Below, one piece after another: positions 11,960-23,514 of a stretch of DNA of 64,000 bases (the first letter of the stretch is position 1; every line of letters begins with the position of its first letter). The notes beneath the pieces are model-generated. The model was not told the origin of the DNA, did not search any database, and saw only the letters and a list, made by a program, of their open reading frames with translations. Both the position numbers and the translations under genes were made by a program. The DNA comes from Talpa occidentalis (Eukaryota > Chordata > Mammalia > Eulipotyphla > Talpidae): contig NW_023601433.1 of the NCBI RefSeq assembly GCF_014898055.3, positions 68,086,767 to 68,150,766 of the forward strand, in the 5' to 3' direction.

Positions 11960-12213
11960 TACATACAAGCACTGGGGTACAGTCAGAAGCGCAGGAGGGT
12001 GAGAGAATTCACCAGAGCCAGAGCGGGGAGCAGAGCAGGCAGAAGGACTGAAGTACACTGCTGAGGGGAGCAGCGGGCAGCAGGAGAGGTCTGCGCGCCA
12101 TGTGGGACCCTCCTCCGGTGTCCAGGGAGCAGCCGGGGATTGAACCAGCGCTGCAGAGGCTGCAGGCAGCTTCGCAACCCAGCGCTCAACCACTGCACCA
12201 CCGGGGAGGCCCG
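11908..12213 (-). mobile_element. tRNA-Glu-type SINE, 'gcggttgag' subfamily, with expanded ATTT tail
   Basis: A minus-strand copy whose 3' tail has expanded into about eleven tttA units (11916-11960). The head (ggcctccccggtggtgcagt then gttgagcgctgggttgcgaa on the minus strand) marks the second subfamily. The 17-base duplication ccccagttttaactttt is at 11891-11907 and 12214-12230. Confidence 0.95.
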
Positions 12214-12539
12214 CCCCAGTTTTAACTTTTAATTTGTCTCTTATGGTGCCTATTGTCTCAATTTTGCTTCATTTGTGTGGTTCATTCTTCCAGTGATAAC
12301 ACCAACACCACTGTCCTTCATGGGCGGATGAAAAGATGTACTTCAAGGAGGGTCCAAAAAAGTCCAGCATTCACCCTCAAAACCTATAGTGAAATTTGAG
12401 GTACTAGCTAGTTTATTTAATAAGGCTTTCAGAATTTTAGGCATATGTCAGGTTGAGAGATGATATTATCCTTTCTTAGCACAGAGTGGAAATTAGGGTG
12501 GGATTTGGGCAGCAAAATCTAAGGTAAGATGCTAGAGCT

Positions 12540-12844
12540 TCAGTGAAATACTCATAAAGAAAAAGAGAAATACTGGATGGTTTCACTTACAGGAGGAATA
12601 TAGGGAAACCGAACAAAGGGTCAAAAAAAAAAAAGACAAAACTTGATATTAGATCTGTGGCACCCAGAAGGGTGGGAGGGAGGGGAGTAAAACAGGGGAG
12701 GGTAGGGCACAAGGGACTATGGTGATGGTTCATGGTGATGTGGTGGTGGGAGATTTATGGGGACTACACCTGAGGAGAGAAATCAAATACTGTACAAAAA
12801 TGAACAACAATATAAGAAAATAAAAAAATGTTTAATCAATTAAA
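12540..12844 (+). mobile_element. L1 3' end fragment
   Basis: It carries the typical end of an L1 (cataaagaaaaagagaaatactggatggtttcactt...), a G-rich stretch and an A-rich end (aaaatgaacaacaatataag...). The flanks aagatgctagagct (12526-12539) and aagaatgctggagct (12845-12859) look like an imperfect target duplication. It is a 5'-truncated, non-coding copy. Confidence 0.8.
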
Positions 12845-12903
12845 AAGAATGCTGGAGCTGGTGAGAGGGGTGGAAATCTTAACTGCTTATGGTTCAAATC
12901 TTT

Positions 12904-13169
12904 TTTTTTTAAGATTTATTTATTTATGCATACAAGAAATGGGGTATAGGCCAGAGGCGCGGGGGGTGGGAGGATCCACCAGAGACAGAGCAGGGAGCAA
13001 AACAGGCAGACTGACTGATACACACTGCTGAGGGGAGCAGCGGGCAAGTCAGGAGAGGTCTGCTGCACCATGTGGGTTGCTCCCTGGCCAGGGATCTAAC
13101 TCATAATGCAGAGGCTGCGGATAGCTTCATAGGTTGTGTCTTAACCCCTTGCACCACCAGGGAGGCCCG
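12904..13169 (-). mobile_element. tRNA-Glu-type SINE, 'ggggttaag' subfamily
   Basis: Minus-strand copy with oligo(T) start, tttatttatgcatacaag tail signature and head ending in gcaccaccagggaggcc. The 17-base duplication ttatggttcaaatcttt is at 12887-12903 and 13170-13186. It sits 59 bases from the end of an L1 3' fragment. Confidence 0.95.
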
Positions 13170-13299
13170 TTATGGTTCAAATCTTTAGAAGTCTTCCTCA
13201 GTGCCACACTCTACCAGAAACCAGGTCCTCTAGTGGATTAAAAGAGTTAATCATTCCAATTCTGGGATACAGGAAACAGTAGAGGAATGGTATTTAATT

Positions 13300-13530
13300 A
13301 TTTGATTCAATCACTTTTATATCACTTATCATATACCAGGTACTATTCTGAGTAGGTTGTAAATGTCAATTCACTTAATCAGCATAGTACCAAATGAAGA
13401 AGGTTCAGTGTCAAATTTTATAGGTGGAAAGGCAGGTGTAGGTAGGTTAGGTAAGGGCACAGTTGATCAAGGGCAAAACTGAGACCTGAAGGTAATAAAC
13501 CAGCATCAGAGTTCATGCTCTGAACCACCT
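13300..13530 (-). mobile_element. MIR SINE
   Basis: Reverse orientation: tatataccaggtactattct, caattcacttaatcagca, taggtggaaaggcaggtgta, gagttcatgctctgaaccac. Nearly full-length order of MIR. Confidence 0.65.
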
Positions 13531-14334
13531 CACATCTGGGGAGGTTGTCTTGTCACAATTCATCCCAGAGAGAACTTATGCAAATATCTAGCAATGAGCC
13601 ACTGCTCCAGAGACTGGCTTTGTGGTCATCTTAGCCTTCCAAAATATAGCTGCAACCCTGGATTTAGTTTATTAAAACAAGCAAAAAAGTCAATAAAAGA
13701 GAAGAGAAAAAGAAAAATCCAAGGGCTACTGGGTAACCAGAGATGTGAAGAGTCCATCCAATTTACTCCATGGGAGATGGCCGCTCTGAGAGCTGGTGCT
13801 GTCTGTTGATATGCAGCGTGAACACGCAGAATGACTTCTTCAGATGAGCAGTTCAGAAGCACAGCAAATTAGAGGGTTAAAGCAACAAAAGGCAAGAAGA
13901 AATAGAAGAATTGATAGTTGCCACTTAAAGCAGACAGAAAATTTTTAAGACTGGACCTAAATACTAAAACTAGTCTAATCCTAGACTAAAGTAGAAAGAA
14001 AGTAGAAAGAAAAGGCCTCATAACGTCTCAAATGCCTCTAAGCATCAGTGACTAGAACAGAGATGGGCAGTGCCTGGAAGGACCTCTCCTGGGTTCTGGG
14101 TGGTACGGCCTGTGTCTGGTGGAATGGAATAACCAGGCCTGAGGATGCACAAGGTAGAGCTCAGTGCCAAGTAACATGCATCAACGCTTTGTCTAAAAGT
14201 GCCTGCAGGAAGAGCGAGTGAACATTCAAATCCTGCCTAGGGGAAGCCAGATGAGCAGAGTTCCTGGGAGCCCATGTGCATTGCATCCTGCAAATGTAAA
14301 TTATGTGTAGGTGTGGTTTCAGCAATCTGCACAG

Positions 14335-14585
14335 GAGGGCCCCCTTATCCACGGTGCATAAACTCTAAGACCTCCAGGGGATTCCCGAGACCACGGAGAG
14401 TACAGAACCCACTATGAATTGTTTTTTCCTAGATATACATACCAATGATAAAGTTTAATTTATAAATTAGGTAAGAGATTAACAACACATACTAGTAATA
14501 AAATAGAATATATATAGTGTAATAAGTCACGGGCATGCGATCTCTCTCTCTCCCTTTCAAAATACCTCATTGTATATAGTATTTT
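14335..14585 (+). mobile_element. DNA-transposon-derived relic, copy A
   Basis: It contains cccccttatccacggtgcat, ttttttcctagatatacata, tgataaagtttaatttataa and aataaaatagaatatatata. It shares an ordered set of phrases with 28245-28470, so the two are copies of one old repeat, probably of a DNA-transposon family. Confidence 0.5.
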
Positions 14586-15041
14586 CAGATGGCAGTTAGT
14601 CTTAGAAAGTGAAACTGTTGATGCGGGGAACTACCTCATAGATTATTTTCTCTTAAAGTTCTCCAAAATTCTTGTGCACTATGTGCTTGTTAAAAGGAGG
14701 ATATTTATCATGTTGCTTGTTCTCTCGGGGGGGACTCCTGAGAGAGAACCCTATCTGATCTTAGTTCCAAGAATAGTTACATTCCTCCTTTACAAAAAAA
14801 TCATCACTGTAAAACTGACTTATTCAGCATTTCTTTTCCATGTGGCTCCTGGGACACTCATGTCCAATGAGTGGCCCTAAAAATAGCAAGTGAGCTGGTC
14901 ACTGTGGTCTGAAGTTTTAGGTTCACTTTAGGTTTCATTTTGCGTCTTCATCCTTCCTTTCCTGTTCTACTTTCCTTTTTTTCCAATTTATTCTGTCTTG
15001 TATTTCAAACTTCCTTGAAGTCACCTCATATCCTTTCTGAA

Positions 15042-15075
15042 ATTAGGTCAAGAGTAAATTAGGTCAAGAGTAAAT
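15042..15075. repeat. 16-bp tandem duplication
   Basis: attaggtcaagagtaa occurs twice in a row. Confidence 0.9.
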
Positions 15076-15590
15076 ACATGAGAATGAATGAATGAATGAA
15101 ATCTCTGAGATTCAGAGATACCCTGAATTACCAGTTCATAATTTCAATCAATAATTGTGCTTTTCTATCATCATGACACTTTAAATTATATTTAAAATAC
15201 TATTTCTAACAAGAAAGAAAAATACAGATGTTAGGTGAGACTTCTAGATAAAGACTGTACCAAGGAAATAACTATTTTGTAGTAGTAAAATGAAAGGAAA
15301 TCTTTAGCACTATGCAGAATTCCTGGAGTCAACAGACTTACTTCGACTCCCAGGACACTTTATGTAATACTGATAATATGTCAAATCTGCATATAAGGTT
15401 ACAGTAACTACCCCAGAGATAGCATTTCAAACTGACTTCTGTAAAAGCAAAAAATTCTGAACTCAGAGTTGTCATTGAAATTGATATTTGAATCAAGTTC
15501 TATTTTATTAGGATAGTATCATAGCCATTTATCAGAATACATTCCAGAGAGGGAAAATGAAATGGCAGGCAGTTTGAAAAGTGATTTTTT

Positions 15591-15859
15591 ATTTTTTTTT
15601 AAGATTTATTTATTTATGCATACAAGATCTGGGGCACAGGCCAGAGGTGTGAGGAGTGAGAGGACTCACCAGAGACAGAATGGGGAGCAGAACAGGCAGA
15701 TCGACTGAAGTACACTGCTGAGGGGAGCAACAGGCGAGCCAGGAGAGATCTGCTGCGCCATGTGGGTAGCTCCCTTGCTGGGGATTGAACTCACACTGCA
15801 GAAGCTATAGACAGCCCCATAAACTGTGTCCTAACCCCTTGTGCCACCAGAGAGGCCCA
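15591..15859 (-). mobile_element. tRNA-Glu-type SINE, 'ggggttaag' subfamily
   Basis: Minus-strand full-length copy from a (T)n-aagatttatttatttatgc tail to a gtgccaccagagaggccc head. Flanking duplication gaaaagtgattttt/gaaaagtgacttttt (one mismatch) is at about 15576-15590 and 15860-15874. Confidence 0.92.
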
Positions 15860-16584
15860 GAAAAGTGACTTTTTAAAAGCTCCATCCTACAACTCCATTC
15901 ATTCACAAAAGCCAGTGCCTTTGTGTTTTCACCATCACAGGTTCTGCCCTGGAACTTTAAGGTGTCCTTTATAATAGTCAAGAGCATAAGCCCTACAGAA
16001 CACATTTCAAAAAGAATAGATGTTATAAAAGATTTATGAGATGTTAAATGAATTAGAGACTGACTAATGTGTTTAGAAAACAAATTAGGGGCAGTCCTGA
16101 GTTTCCAGAAACAGGACGCAGCTCAAAGATTTTTTTTATTGACTTCACTGTAAGCAAAATACAATTGATTACATTTGCAAAGACTGGAATAATAAGTAAC
16201 TGCCAAGAAATAATCCACGCTGTTGGAGCATAAAGCATGACCATAAAGAAAGGAAGCTGACTTTTAAATAGACATCTAAGAGCTCACAAGTCCAAATGAA
16301 TGTTGGCTTGAAAGTACTCACTTTGAGAGACCAATACTGAATAATGAGTATTAGCAATTTTAAGAATCCTGTGGTTAATGCTGGGTTTAAAAAAAGCAAA
16401 ACACAAAGCAGGACTCTAAAAGCAAGAGTGTCTATTTGGGGGGATGGGGGGTGAGTGGGTCAAATACCAGTTCTGAATGATTGCTGACATGTTGCAAGCA
16501 ATGCTCAAAGATCAAATATTCATGTCAAAGACGAAAATTTCTCAAGATATTGTTGACTACAGTTTCTCAATATAGCTCTTATTA

Positions 16585-16846
16585 TTTTTTTTGAAGATAC
16601 ATTTATTTATGCATACAAGAACTGGGGTGTAAGCCAGAGGTGCAGGGGGTGAGAGGATTCACCAGAGAGAGTGGAGAGCAGAACAGGCAAACTGACTGAA
16701 ATTCACTGCTGAGGGGAGCAGCGGGAGAGGCAGGAGAGGTCTGCTGCGCCATGTTGGTAACTCCCTGGCCGCCCGGGGATCAAACTGCAGAGACTGCAGA
16801 TAGCTTCACTGTTCTGTGCTTAACCCCTTATGCCCCCAAGGAGGCC
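16585..16846 (-). mobile_element. tRNA-Glu-type SINE, older copy
   Basis: Minus-strand copy with tail ttttttgaagatacatttatttatgc and a mutated head (ttatgcccccaaggaggcc). The body ctgaggggagcagcgg is intact. Target duplication is uncertain (ttattatt on both sides). Confidence 0.9.
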
Positions 16847-16879
16847 TGCTGGTATTGTTTATTATTGTACAACTTGGTG

Positions 16880-17080
16880 ATAACTTTCAGCACCCTCTCT
16901 TGTGTGCAAGTACTTGATGTACCTTCTCCCTTTTAATCTTCAGGACTTCATAGTTAGGTGTTATATATCCACTGTAAAGGAAGACATTGAGGCTTCAAAG
17001 GCTAGACATCACATGGCTAGGAGGTGAGAGGGCTGGGATTTAAACCTGGAAGTGTCTGACATTGGACTAGCTATTTCACA
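16880..17080 (-). mobile_element. MIR SINE
   Basis: Reverse orientation: ctcccttttaatcttcagga, aaggaagacattgaggcttc, catcacatggctaggaggtg, ctgggatttaaacctggaag. A clear MIR core. Confidence 0.65.
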
Positions 17081-17154
17081 GTAATAAGGCCTTCAGCAGT
17101 TTGGGCTGGGGCCTGGACAACTGGACTCTACCAGGCAAATTTGAAATTTGTGCT

Positions 17155-17183
<29 letters not shown>
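17155..17183. repeat. (AG)14 microsatellite
   Basis: An uninterrupted AG run of 29 bases in intron 4. Confidence 0.95.
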
Positions 17184-17187
<4 letters not shown>

Positions 17188-17699
17188 ACTGCTCCCAAGG
17201 GATATTTCATTTTATCCCTAGGCAGTGATGTAGGGATAATGGCTGAAGAGTGAAAAGAAGGCAGAAGTAGACACCCACTTCCTAAAATTAGAGAAATTTC
17301 TGAGTAAAATGTGAATGGGGATAGGTCTTTCTGGGGCCAGGACAGAATCAGGAGGTGCAAGTGGATAAATACCCAGAAGTTAACATCTAATTTCTGAGAC
17401 GGGCAATGTTCAAAAAACTTTTGAAATGTGGGCGAATCTTAAGCTGAGTAATTTTAAGATCAGAATGGGACTCATGGAAACTATTACGCAGAGGTGTCAC
17501 ATAATGGTCTTCATAGCATAAGCATTCCTAAATGTAAACTGTCAGTAATCTGGCCACGGTAATTTTTCAAAATTCAGCTAGAGGAGATCTTCATGTCAAA
17601 TGTGCTCTCATGATTTCCTAACTGGATACTTAAATCTTTGGCCTGATGATAACTCATCGTAAATAGGAACCTTCTCAGTTTCAGATAAAGATAAATTAC

Positions 17700-17852
17700 C
17701 TGGTGGTATTTCTTTAGGATGTTGTGCATTTCAGCCACATCTTCACTCGTGATGGTCTTGATGATATATCTTTTGTCGTAGGAAGTGTGGAATCGAGCGC
17801 CGCTGCGTGCCTGGGAGTCATTGGGGAGGGGTGCGCTCCTGGTCAAGGAGTT
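17700..17852 (-). CDS. PIP4K2A: PIP4K2A exon 4 (residues 114-164, includes the ATP-binding lysine)
   Basis: This 153-base exon (51 codons, phase 0 at both ends) starts [14 protein letters not shown] and ends ...[12 protein letters not shown] before donor CACCAG|gtaatt. The glycine-containing loop GARFHTSYD is followed by [13 protein letters not shown]. The lysine in YIIKT (residue 145 in family numbering) coordinates ATP in PIP4Ks. Because its length is a multiple of three and both phases are 0, skipping it would keep the frame but remove the nucleotide-binding loop. The acceptor is atypical: the last nine bases (aatgggaag) are almost all purine, and the pyrimidine tract sits further upstream. 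All residues agree with the alpha isoform as I recall it. Confidence 0.96.
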
Positions 17853-17900
17853 CTTCCCATTGGGATGCAGCGGGGAGGAGAGAAGAGAACAGGTTAAAGA
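17853..17900 (-). promoter_or_regulatory. PIP4K2A: Atypical 3' splice site of PIP4K2A exon 4
   Basis: On the minus strand the intron ends with a pyrimidine run (ctgttctcttctctcctcc), then cccgctgcatccca, then atgggaag. The AG is preceded by six purines, with A rather than C/T at -3. The pyrimidine tract therefore sits about 20 bases from the AG. The use of this AG is set by exact continuity of the protein (DQDFQ to NSLTR). Weak acceptors of this type often depend on exonic enhancers. That dependence is an inference here. Confidence 0.6.
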
Positions 17901-18399
17901 TGGGGCTTTCCATGTCTGATGATTTTTCATTGTTAACGCAAGTTTTCAGAAACATTTGTATTTGGAAGAAACTGGTATGTTGAGTGACAACATTTTATAG
18001 TTATCATAACTGAAACTGCCAGTCTTTCAAATGAAATGAAAATAGGTCAGCTCTGTACCACCATCCTAATGTCCTTAAATTGGCCATTGTCTAGGATTAT
18101 AAGCAAAGCTTTCTTGTTCATTTTGTTCCTTTCTGAGTTAGATAAGCGCGCAAATGGGTTGTTCCGAATAAAATTAGGGTCCAGTCATGAAAAGAAATTT
18201 ACATTCAAGGAATGTTTCCTTATATGTCAGGTATTCTGACAAGAATTGTGTATAGAGAACTTGCTCCAACTCTGGGAACATTCCCATGAAACAGTTATAC
18301 TAATATCATCTTTTTTTTTTTTAATTTTCTCATTGTCCTTTATTTGAATTTATTTAGTTAACAGACACATTGTACATTTTTTGGTACTTATTGGATATT

Positions 18400-18735
18400 G
18401 TTGTTCTTTGTGATTAATAACAACCATTTATTGAAACTGTGCAAAACTCCTCATACTTTACTTAATCTTTAAATCGACTGAAAATTGTTTCTATTTCCAT
18501 TTTTCAGCATGAATATATAACTTCCCCAATATTATTTATTGAAAATATATTCTTAGGCCATAATTTCTGTAATTTTTTGGTTGTTTTACCTAAAGAAATA
18601 CATGAAATATTTTACAAATGAAGATATGGGGAGAAGAGGTGTTTACTAATGGGGCAAATGTCACACGGCTAGAAGGGGAAGAGCTATAATTCCATCTCCA
18701 GTGCAGCTGACTTAGAACCAAGTTCTCAACTGGAA
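18400..18735 (-). mobile_element. MIR SINE, interrupted
   Basis: It begins caaccatttattgaaactgt and acttaatctttaaatcgact. After roughly 90 unrelated bases it resumes with aatgaagatatggggagaag, gggcaaatgtcacacggcta and ggttctcaac-like sequence. Probably one MIR split by other sequence. Confidence 0.5.
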
Positions 18736-18889
18736 ACCAATCAAATAATAAAGGCTCAGCAGGTGGTGTGCCTTGGGAGGGACCTGAGTAGGGGTATTCT
18801 CTACAGCTCCTCAGAAGATTGTGAGCTAATTGTCAGTTAATTATTTGAAAATGACTAATCTCCTGGGAGGGGGAAAAGGAGCGGTCTGG

Positions 18890-19560
18890 CAGGAGCTCAT
18901 TTGGATTCATTTTGAAACTGGAGAGCCCCTGGCTCGGGGCTTGGGCACTCAGCCCCAGAAGCTGCTTGTGGGAAGTTGCAAGTATAGTAGGTGACCACCA
19001 TTTTACTGCCACCACCAGTGGTCCCACTGGTGCTCAGGCTGCAGGCAGAGGCCAGCAGTAATGGTGGGCGGCAGTGGTTCCTCAGCCATGACACCCCAGG
19101 ACAGGCAGCCCCTACTCCAGGGCTGCAGGAAGGAACACGAGGACCCAACAGGCCAGCCCCAGCACGTGGCCCCTCCAGGCGCAGGCAGTAGAGGGGCCCA
19201 TCCATTTGGTGCCTGGGTGGTGGAAAGGACCATCAGGTGTGTGCTGAGCTAATTGGTAAATGGTCCAATCAGCCAGAGGATTGAAAATGGCCCAATCAGA
19301 CTTGTAGGTGGGGGAAACCTGAAAGAGGATATAAGACAGGGCAGGCACCAGCTTGGCGTGCACTCTCTGACTGTCTCTGTTCCTGACTCTCTGTTTCTGA
19401 AAAAGACTCTGTTCCTGACTCTGTTCCTGAAAAAGACTGTTCCTGACTCGCTCTATTCCTGAGAAAGACTGTTCCTGACTCTCTGTTACTAACTCTGTTC
19501 TGAGAAAGACTCTGTTTCTGACATCTGAAGAAAGAAGCATCATCCAATAGCCAATCTCTA
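18890..19560 (+). mobile_element. Promoter-bearing LTR-like or other retroelement 5' segment
   Basis: A GC-rich stretch (18.9-19.2 kb) unlike the flanking intron leads to two CCAAT boxes (ggtccaatcagcc at 19262 and ggcccaatcagac at 19288). A TATA-like gaggatataagac follows at 19325, then a repetitive stretch. CCAAT-CCAAT-TATA spacing is typical of retroviral LTRs. I cannot name the family, and an L1 5' region is an alternative. Confidence 0.45.
19360..19530 (+). repeat. Irregular minisatellite, gactctgttcctga(gaaa) units
   Basis: The phrases gactctgttcctga and gaaaaagactctg or gagaaagactgttc recur about eight times with variable spacing, just downstream of the TATA-like motif at 19325. Confidence 0.8.
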
Positions 19561-20129
19561 AAGCAAGAAAAGCCAAAAAGCTTCACAGAGAAGCCACAAA
19601 CTTTGCAAACAAAGGCCTGTGCTGCCACTCTCTGGCCCTGCCTCTGACAAAATGCTTCAAAGCACCAAAGGCCACGGGCCTGGTGTCTCAGAGGTGCTTA
19701 TTGGTGTGGGCCAGCAACTCACAAAGAGCTGTTAAGTGTTTCTGACACCACTGCTTCCTAGCGTTCAGTGTTGACTGGTACTACTGGCCAGCACTGCTGA
19801 CGGGTGACCAGCTCTGTCTCGGCCACCTTTTGAGAGCTGTTAATCCAGCACGCATCCTAACCTTCTTACTGGGGCAGTGGGTGCTGCAGCCTCTTCTCAG
19901 CGGCCCTAACTGTGAGCATCTCCAGCTCACACTAGGACCCTTTATCCCTCCACTGTCTCTCTGAAAGTGGGCCAGAAAACTACGTGAAGGGCTCTTCCTC
20001 TGTACCGGGAGGGTAGAAGGCAATTTTATCACCAGAGTTGGGGAACTCAGGGCCGACAGGCTGCAAATACCCACCTGTTTCTTCCTCGCTGAAGTACTAG
20101 CCTAAGCCCAAACTTCCTTGTCTGTTCTT

Positions 20130-20300
20130 CCCAAAGTTGTTTCCTTTTCTAAAAAGTATAAAAGCTGCCTGTTTCTGTCACTTCTTTGAGCTTCCTACCT
20201 TTATGGGCTTGTGTATATATGAAATGAAACTTGTTTTTCTCCTGTCAATTCATCTAATGCCAATTACTAGACTAGTGCAAGCACAAAGACAGAGTTTGCC
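20130..20300 (+). mobile_element. Possible LTR 3' half (old)
   Basis: It has a TATA-like aagtataaaagctgcc (20154), then tttatgggcttgtgtatata and gaaatgaaacttgtttttct. This order is familiar from old mammalian LTRs. The family is not certain and no coding remnant is attached. Confidence 0.4.
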
Positions 20301-23300
20301 ACCCCTACAATCTCACCCCACTGTGCTCTTCAATGCTATTACCTTTCCTGTCCTGCCTGAGCTGTGCATAGGGATTCAAAGGCAAAGACCCTTTCCCGCT
20401 CCATCTAAAAGTGGGCATTCAAAAACCTCAAGGAACCAAGCCTGCCCAGTGCAGGATACCCAGCTGTCTCTTGAGGCCAGTGATAACATCACTGCATCGT
20501 GGATTTTCAAGGAAAGGGTTCCTTTCTGTTAAGTATATTGAAATCTTTACTTCCTTTCTAAATGAACTCCAGCAGGCTCTAGCCATGTGAAATGACAGCA
20601 GTGGTGTGAGAGCTCAGGGAGGTCCTTCACTGGCTGGGGCAAGCAGCCAGCGAGCTCATTCTCATTTCTGAGGATGACCACAGTGTAGCTGCAGGGGCGC
20701 TACATTCTGAGGGGGTGCACCCTGACCCAGGCACAAGCAGGCACACCTGTCAAGTGCACGCAAACTCTGCCAATTAACTGAATCTGCTTTCCTTAGCTTT
20801 TTAGAAAATGTGAGAAGGAAGAACAAAAATCAATGTAACTCCCAATGACCTCAAATAGCAGGATTTGATGTTAAAATTCTTAAAAGAACTGAGATCTATT
20901 AAATAGACTGAGGATGAGTTTAGCATGAAATGGTCAAGCTAACGAGTTTACTTCTCAATTACATTGTTTCTCAAAAAAAATCTTTCATGCTATGTTCTAA
21001 CAATGAAAAATTCAAAGTGAACGCCTTCTTTGGGGGTTTTAAACACTAGCCAAGAGAGGTTATTGTTGTTCTTGGCAAATGGTCTTACTTTTTCCTCCCA
21101 AACAATCTGCAAAAGGTTATTCCAAATAAGGCAAGAGCACTAGCAATTGTAAAGTTACAGGTTATTTTCAGGCATAAGATCAACTTTAGGGAAGCCAGGT
21201 GGGACAGATTATATATTTGTAAAATTGGCAACATGTAAAACACTTTTGAGGGATGGGAAATAGTAAAGAATTAACTGCATTCAGGAAAGGGTGGAATGAC
21301 ACCTGCAGTTCATAGGTTTGCTCAGGTATGTCAGATACAAAAGCACAGCATTCTATCAGATCGGTGAAACAGAATAAAATTGAAAGCTGCATAGTCAGTG
21401 ATTTTCAAACTTTAATGAGCAAGCAAGCCACCTGGGGATCATGTTAAAATGAAGATTCTGCCCCAGCAGGTGTGAGACGGGGCAGTTGAAGCAGAGGATG
21501 CTGATACAGCTGGTGTGCGGACTACCTGTGCGCATCCAAAGTGCGCTGAATGTGGCTACAGTGTTTTGTACTGAGTCTAGTGCATTAAGTGTGTTGTAAC
21601 TGCAGATAAGCCTGTATGAATGTATTTTGTTCAACTCCAGGTTGGTTAAAATGGGGGAGTTCACAATGAAGAATAATTCATTGCATTAACTGTATTAATA
21701 CTAAGTGTAAGGCAACCTACAGATTGTTAAAGGGCTAGTAATAATTCCTTGGGACAGATGCTACCTCCTTTCAAGGGCTTTCTTTCCCTTCAGTTTCCTT
21801 AATTACATATTAGCACTAGGATGCTGATCGTGTCTTAATTCTGGGATGTAAACTCTAACAAATTCTAATCTTGATTCTGCCTCAACTCCGATTATCTTTA
21901 ATAATCACTTGTGTAGTTCCAACATACAGTATCTTCTTTAAAAGAAAATTTTAAGGCTCTTCAGTAATCAGTGAAGTAAGAATAGACACTTTGTTCAAAA
22001 TTTAGAATGTGCCTTTCCTAATCACTAAAATTATGTATCAATTCATTGAGAGTATCAGACGAGCAGAAAATTAGAATACATGTAATTTTTCATAAAATAC
22101 ATGATCTCTGGATTCTCTAAGGCACTGAAAAATCCAACTCATATTTTACATTTATTTTCACAACATTCCTATAAGAAAAGCCAAAGGCATTTTCCTACCA
22201 GAAGACAAGAAACTAGAGTCAAATTACTTACCTCATGCTCCTGCCTCAACCTTCCTCTGAGGTAACCAAACTGGGGATTTACAAAGGCAAGACCACATTC
22301 TTGCTACTACTAAGCACCACAATTGTAAGGCTTTCCGCAGCCTTTGGAATCAGGTAGAGGTGCCTGTGTTTGCAAAGGCTGCACTGTGTAGTGAATGGTC
22401 TGGTACCTAAATGACGTGCTCAGCTACTCATCAACACAGAGATCCACCTCTTGGAGCCTCAGTTTCTGGGACTGCACATTGAGGGAGAATAAGCCCAGGG
22501 AAGAGGGATCTGAATTAGATTCCTACCTCAGATCTTTTATAGCTAAAACTGCAGCTACTCAAAAAGACAGCACACTGCTCTGGGAACTGCCAGGCACAGG
22601 AATCAGAAGGTAATTTAAAAGCCTGATCAGAAGGAACACAAACCTCATCTCAGCATCATATTGATTAAGGACACCTAGGCCGAGATGAGAGAAAACATGG
22701 CAGCGGTTCTTAGGCAAAGTTAAGCAGACTCCAAGTCAGTGAGTGATGGCCTGAATGGACTCTACACCCATCGCCACACAGACATGCTCCAGGCATGAGG
22801 ACTCTACCTCCCAGCCTGCCATTAACCTGTTCTCCTGAATGAGGAGCCGCTGGGACTTAGGGGCAGAACTAAGCAGCCATGTCAGCCTAAAACACTGACC
22901 ATGTGCCTGTTCTCTTGCTTTTCTGGCTTCAGATTGCACCGTGGCTCCAGCTCATACAGCACTGCTGGTAGGACAGGCAGCAGCCAGCCCGGTGCCAGGC
23001 AATTAATTCTTTCTCGCCCCACTTCTCCTGGAAATCTTTTTCATTTCTCTCTGCTTTAGGGGTCTTTGTGTGGGTGAGGACTCGCAACCCAGGTCACCCC
23101 TACCTCCCCTTCTCTGTAACAGTTCTTAGAGGAAAATAAAAATCTCACAGGTCTCAGCTGTACTCAAGACAACTTGGCAGAAGGAGGAAAGCGTCTGAGG
23201 GATGGAGGTCATGGCTATGCGTTGAAAGTAGTCGTCAGGGAGCCTGAAAACAGGCCACAATCTAGCAAAACTGAATATTGAAACTCCTCAGTGTGCTCAG

Positions 23301-23514
23301 TTCTGCCACATGGGAAAAACGATCATAGGTGTGTATAAATCTCATCATCAGAGAATGTTACAGTTGACAGCAAACTTGCAGATTTCTCTAAACCATTCAG
23401 TTTACAGAGATTTAGAAAACGGACCCAGACAGTGGAAATGACTTGTCCATTGGTTCTTCAACATCTGTGGGGGACAGTGGATATGGAGGCCCTGCCTCTC
23501 CAGGTGCTGTCAGC

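Larger units (their letters stand above)
8473..17699 (-). other. PIP4K2A intron 4, non-coding
   Basis: This 9.2-kb intron contains four minus-strand SINEs (11.9, 12.9, 15.6, 16.6 kb), an L1 3' end (12.54-12.84 kb), MIR fragments (13.3, 16.9 kb), a DNA-transposon relic (14.3 kb), a poly(T)-headed segment (9.5-9.9 kb) that may be a retrocopy, a polypurine tract (10.1 kb) and a GA microsatellite (17.16 kb). Bases 8.5-9.4 and 10.2-11.9 kb hold nothing I recognise beyond a short MIR-like piece near 10.6 kb. Confidence 0.85.

Noticed and set aside
19112..19576. 154-codon minus-strand open frame with repeated QEQSF/ESGT motifs
   Set aside because: The repetition comes from the gactctgttcctga minisatellite, and no known protein family matches.
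20137..20532. 131-codon plus-strand open frame
   Set aside because: Begins in LTR-like sequence and runs on without domains or splice sites. Most likely chance.
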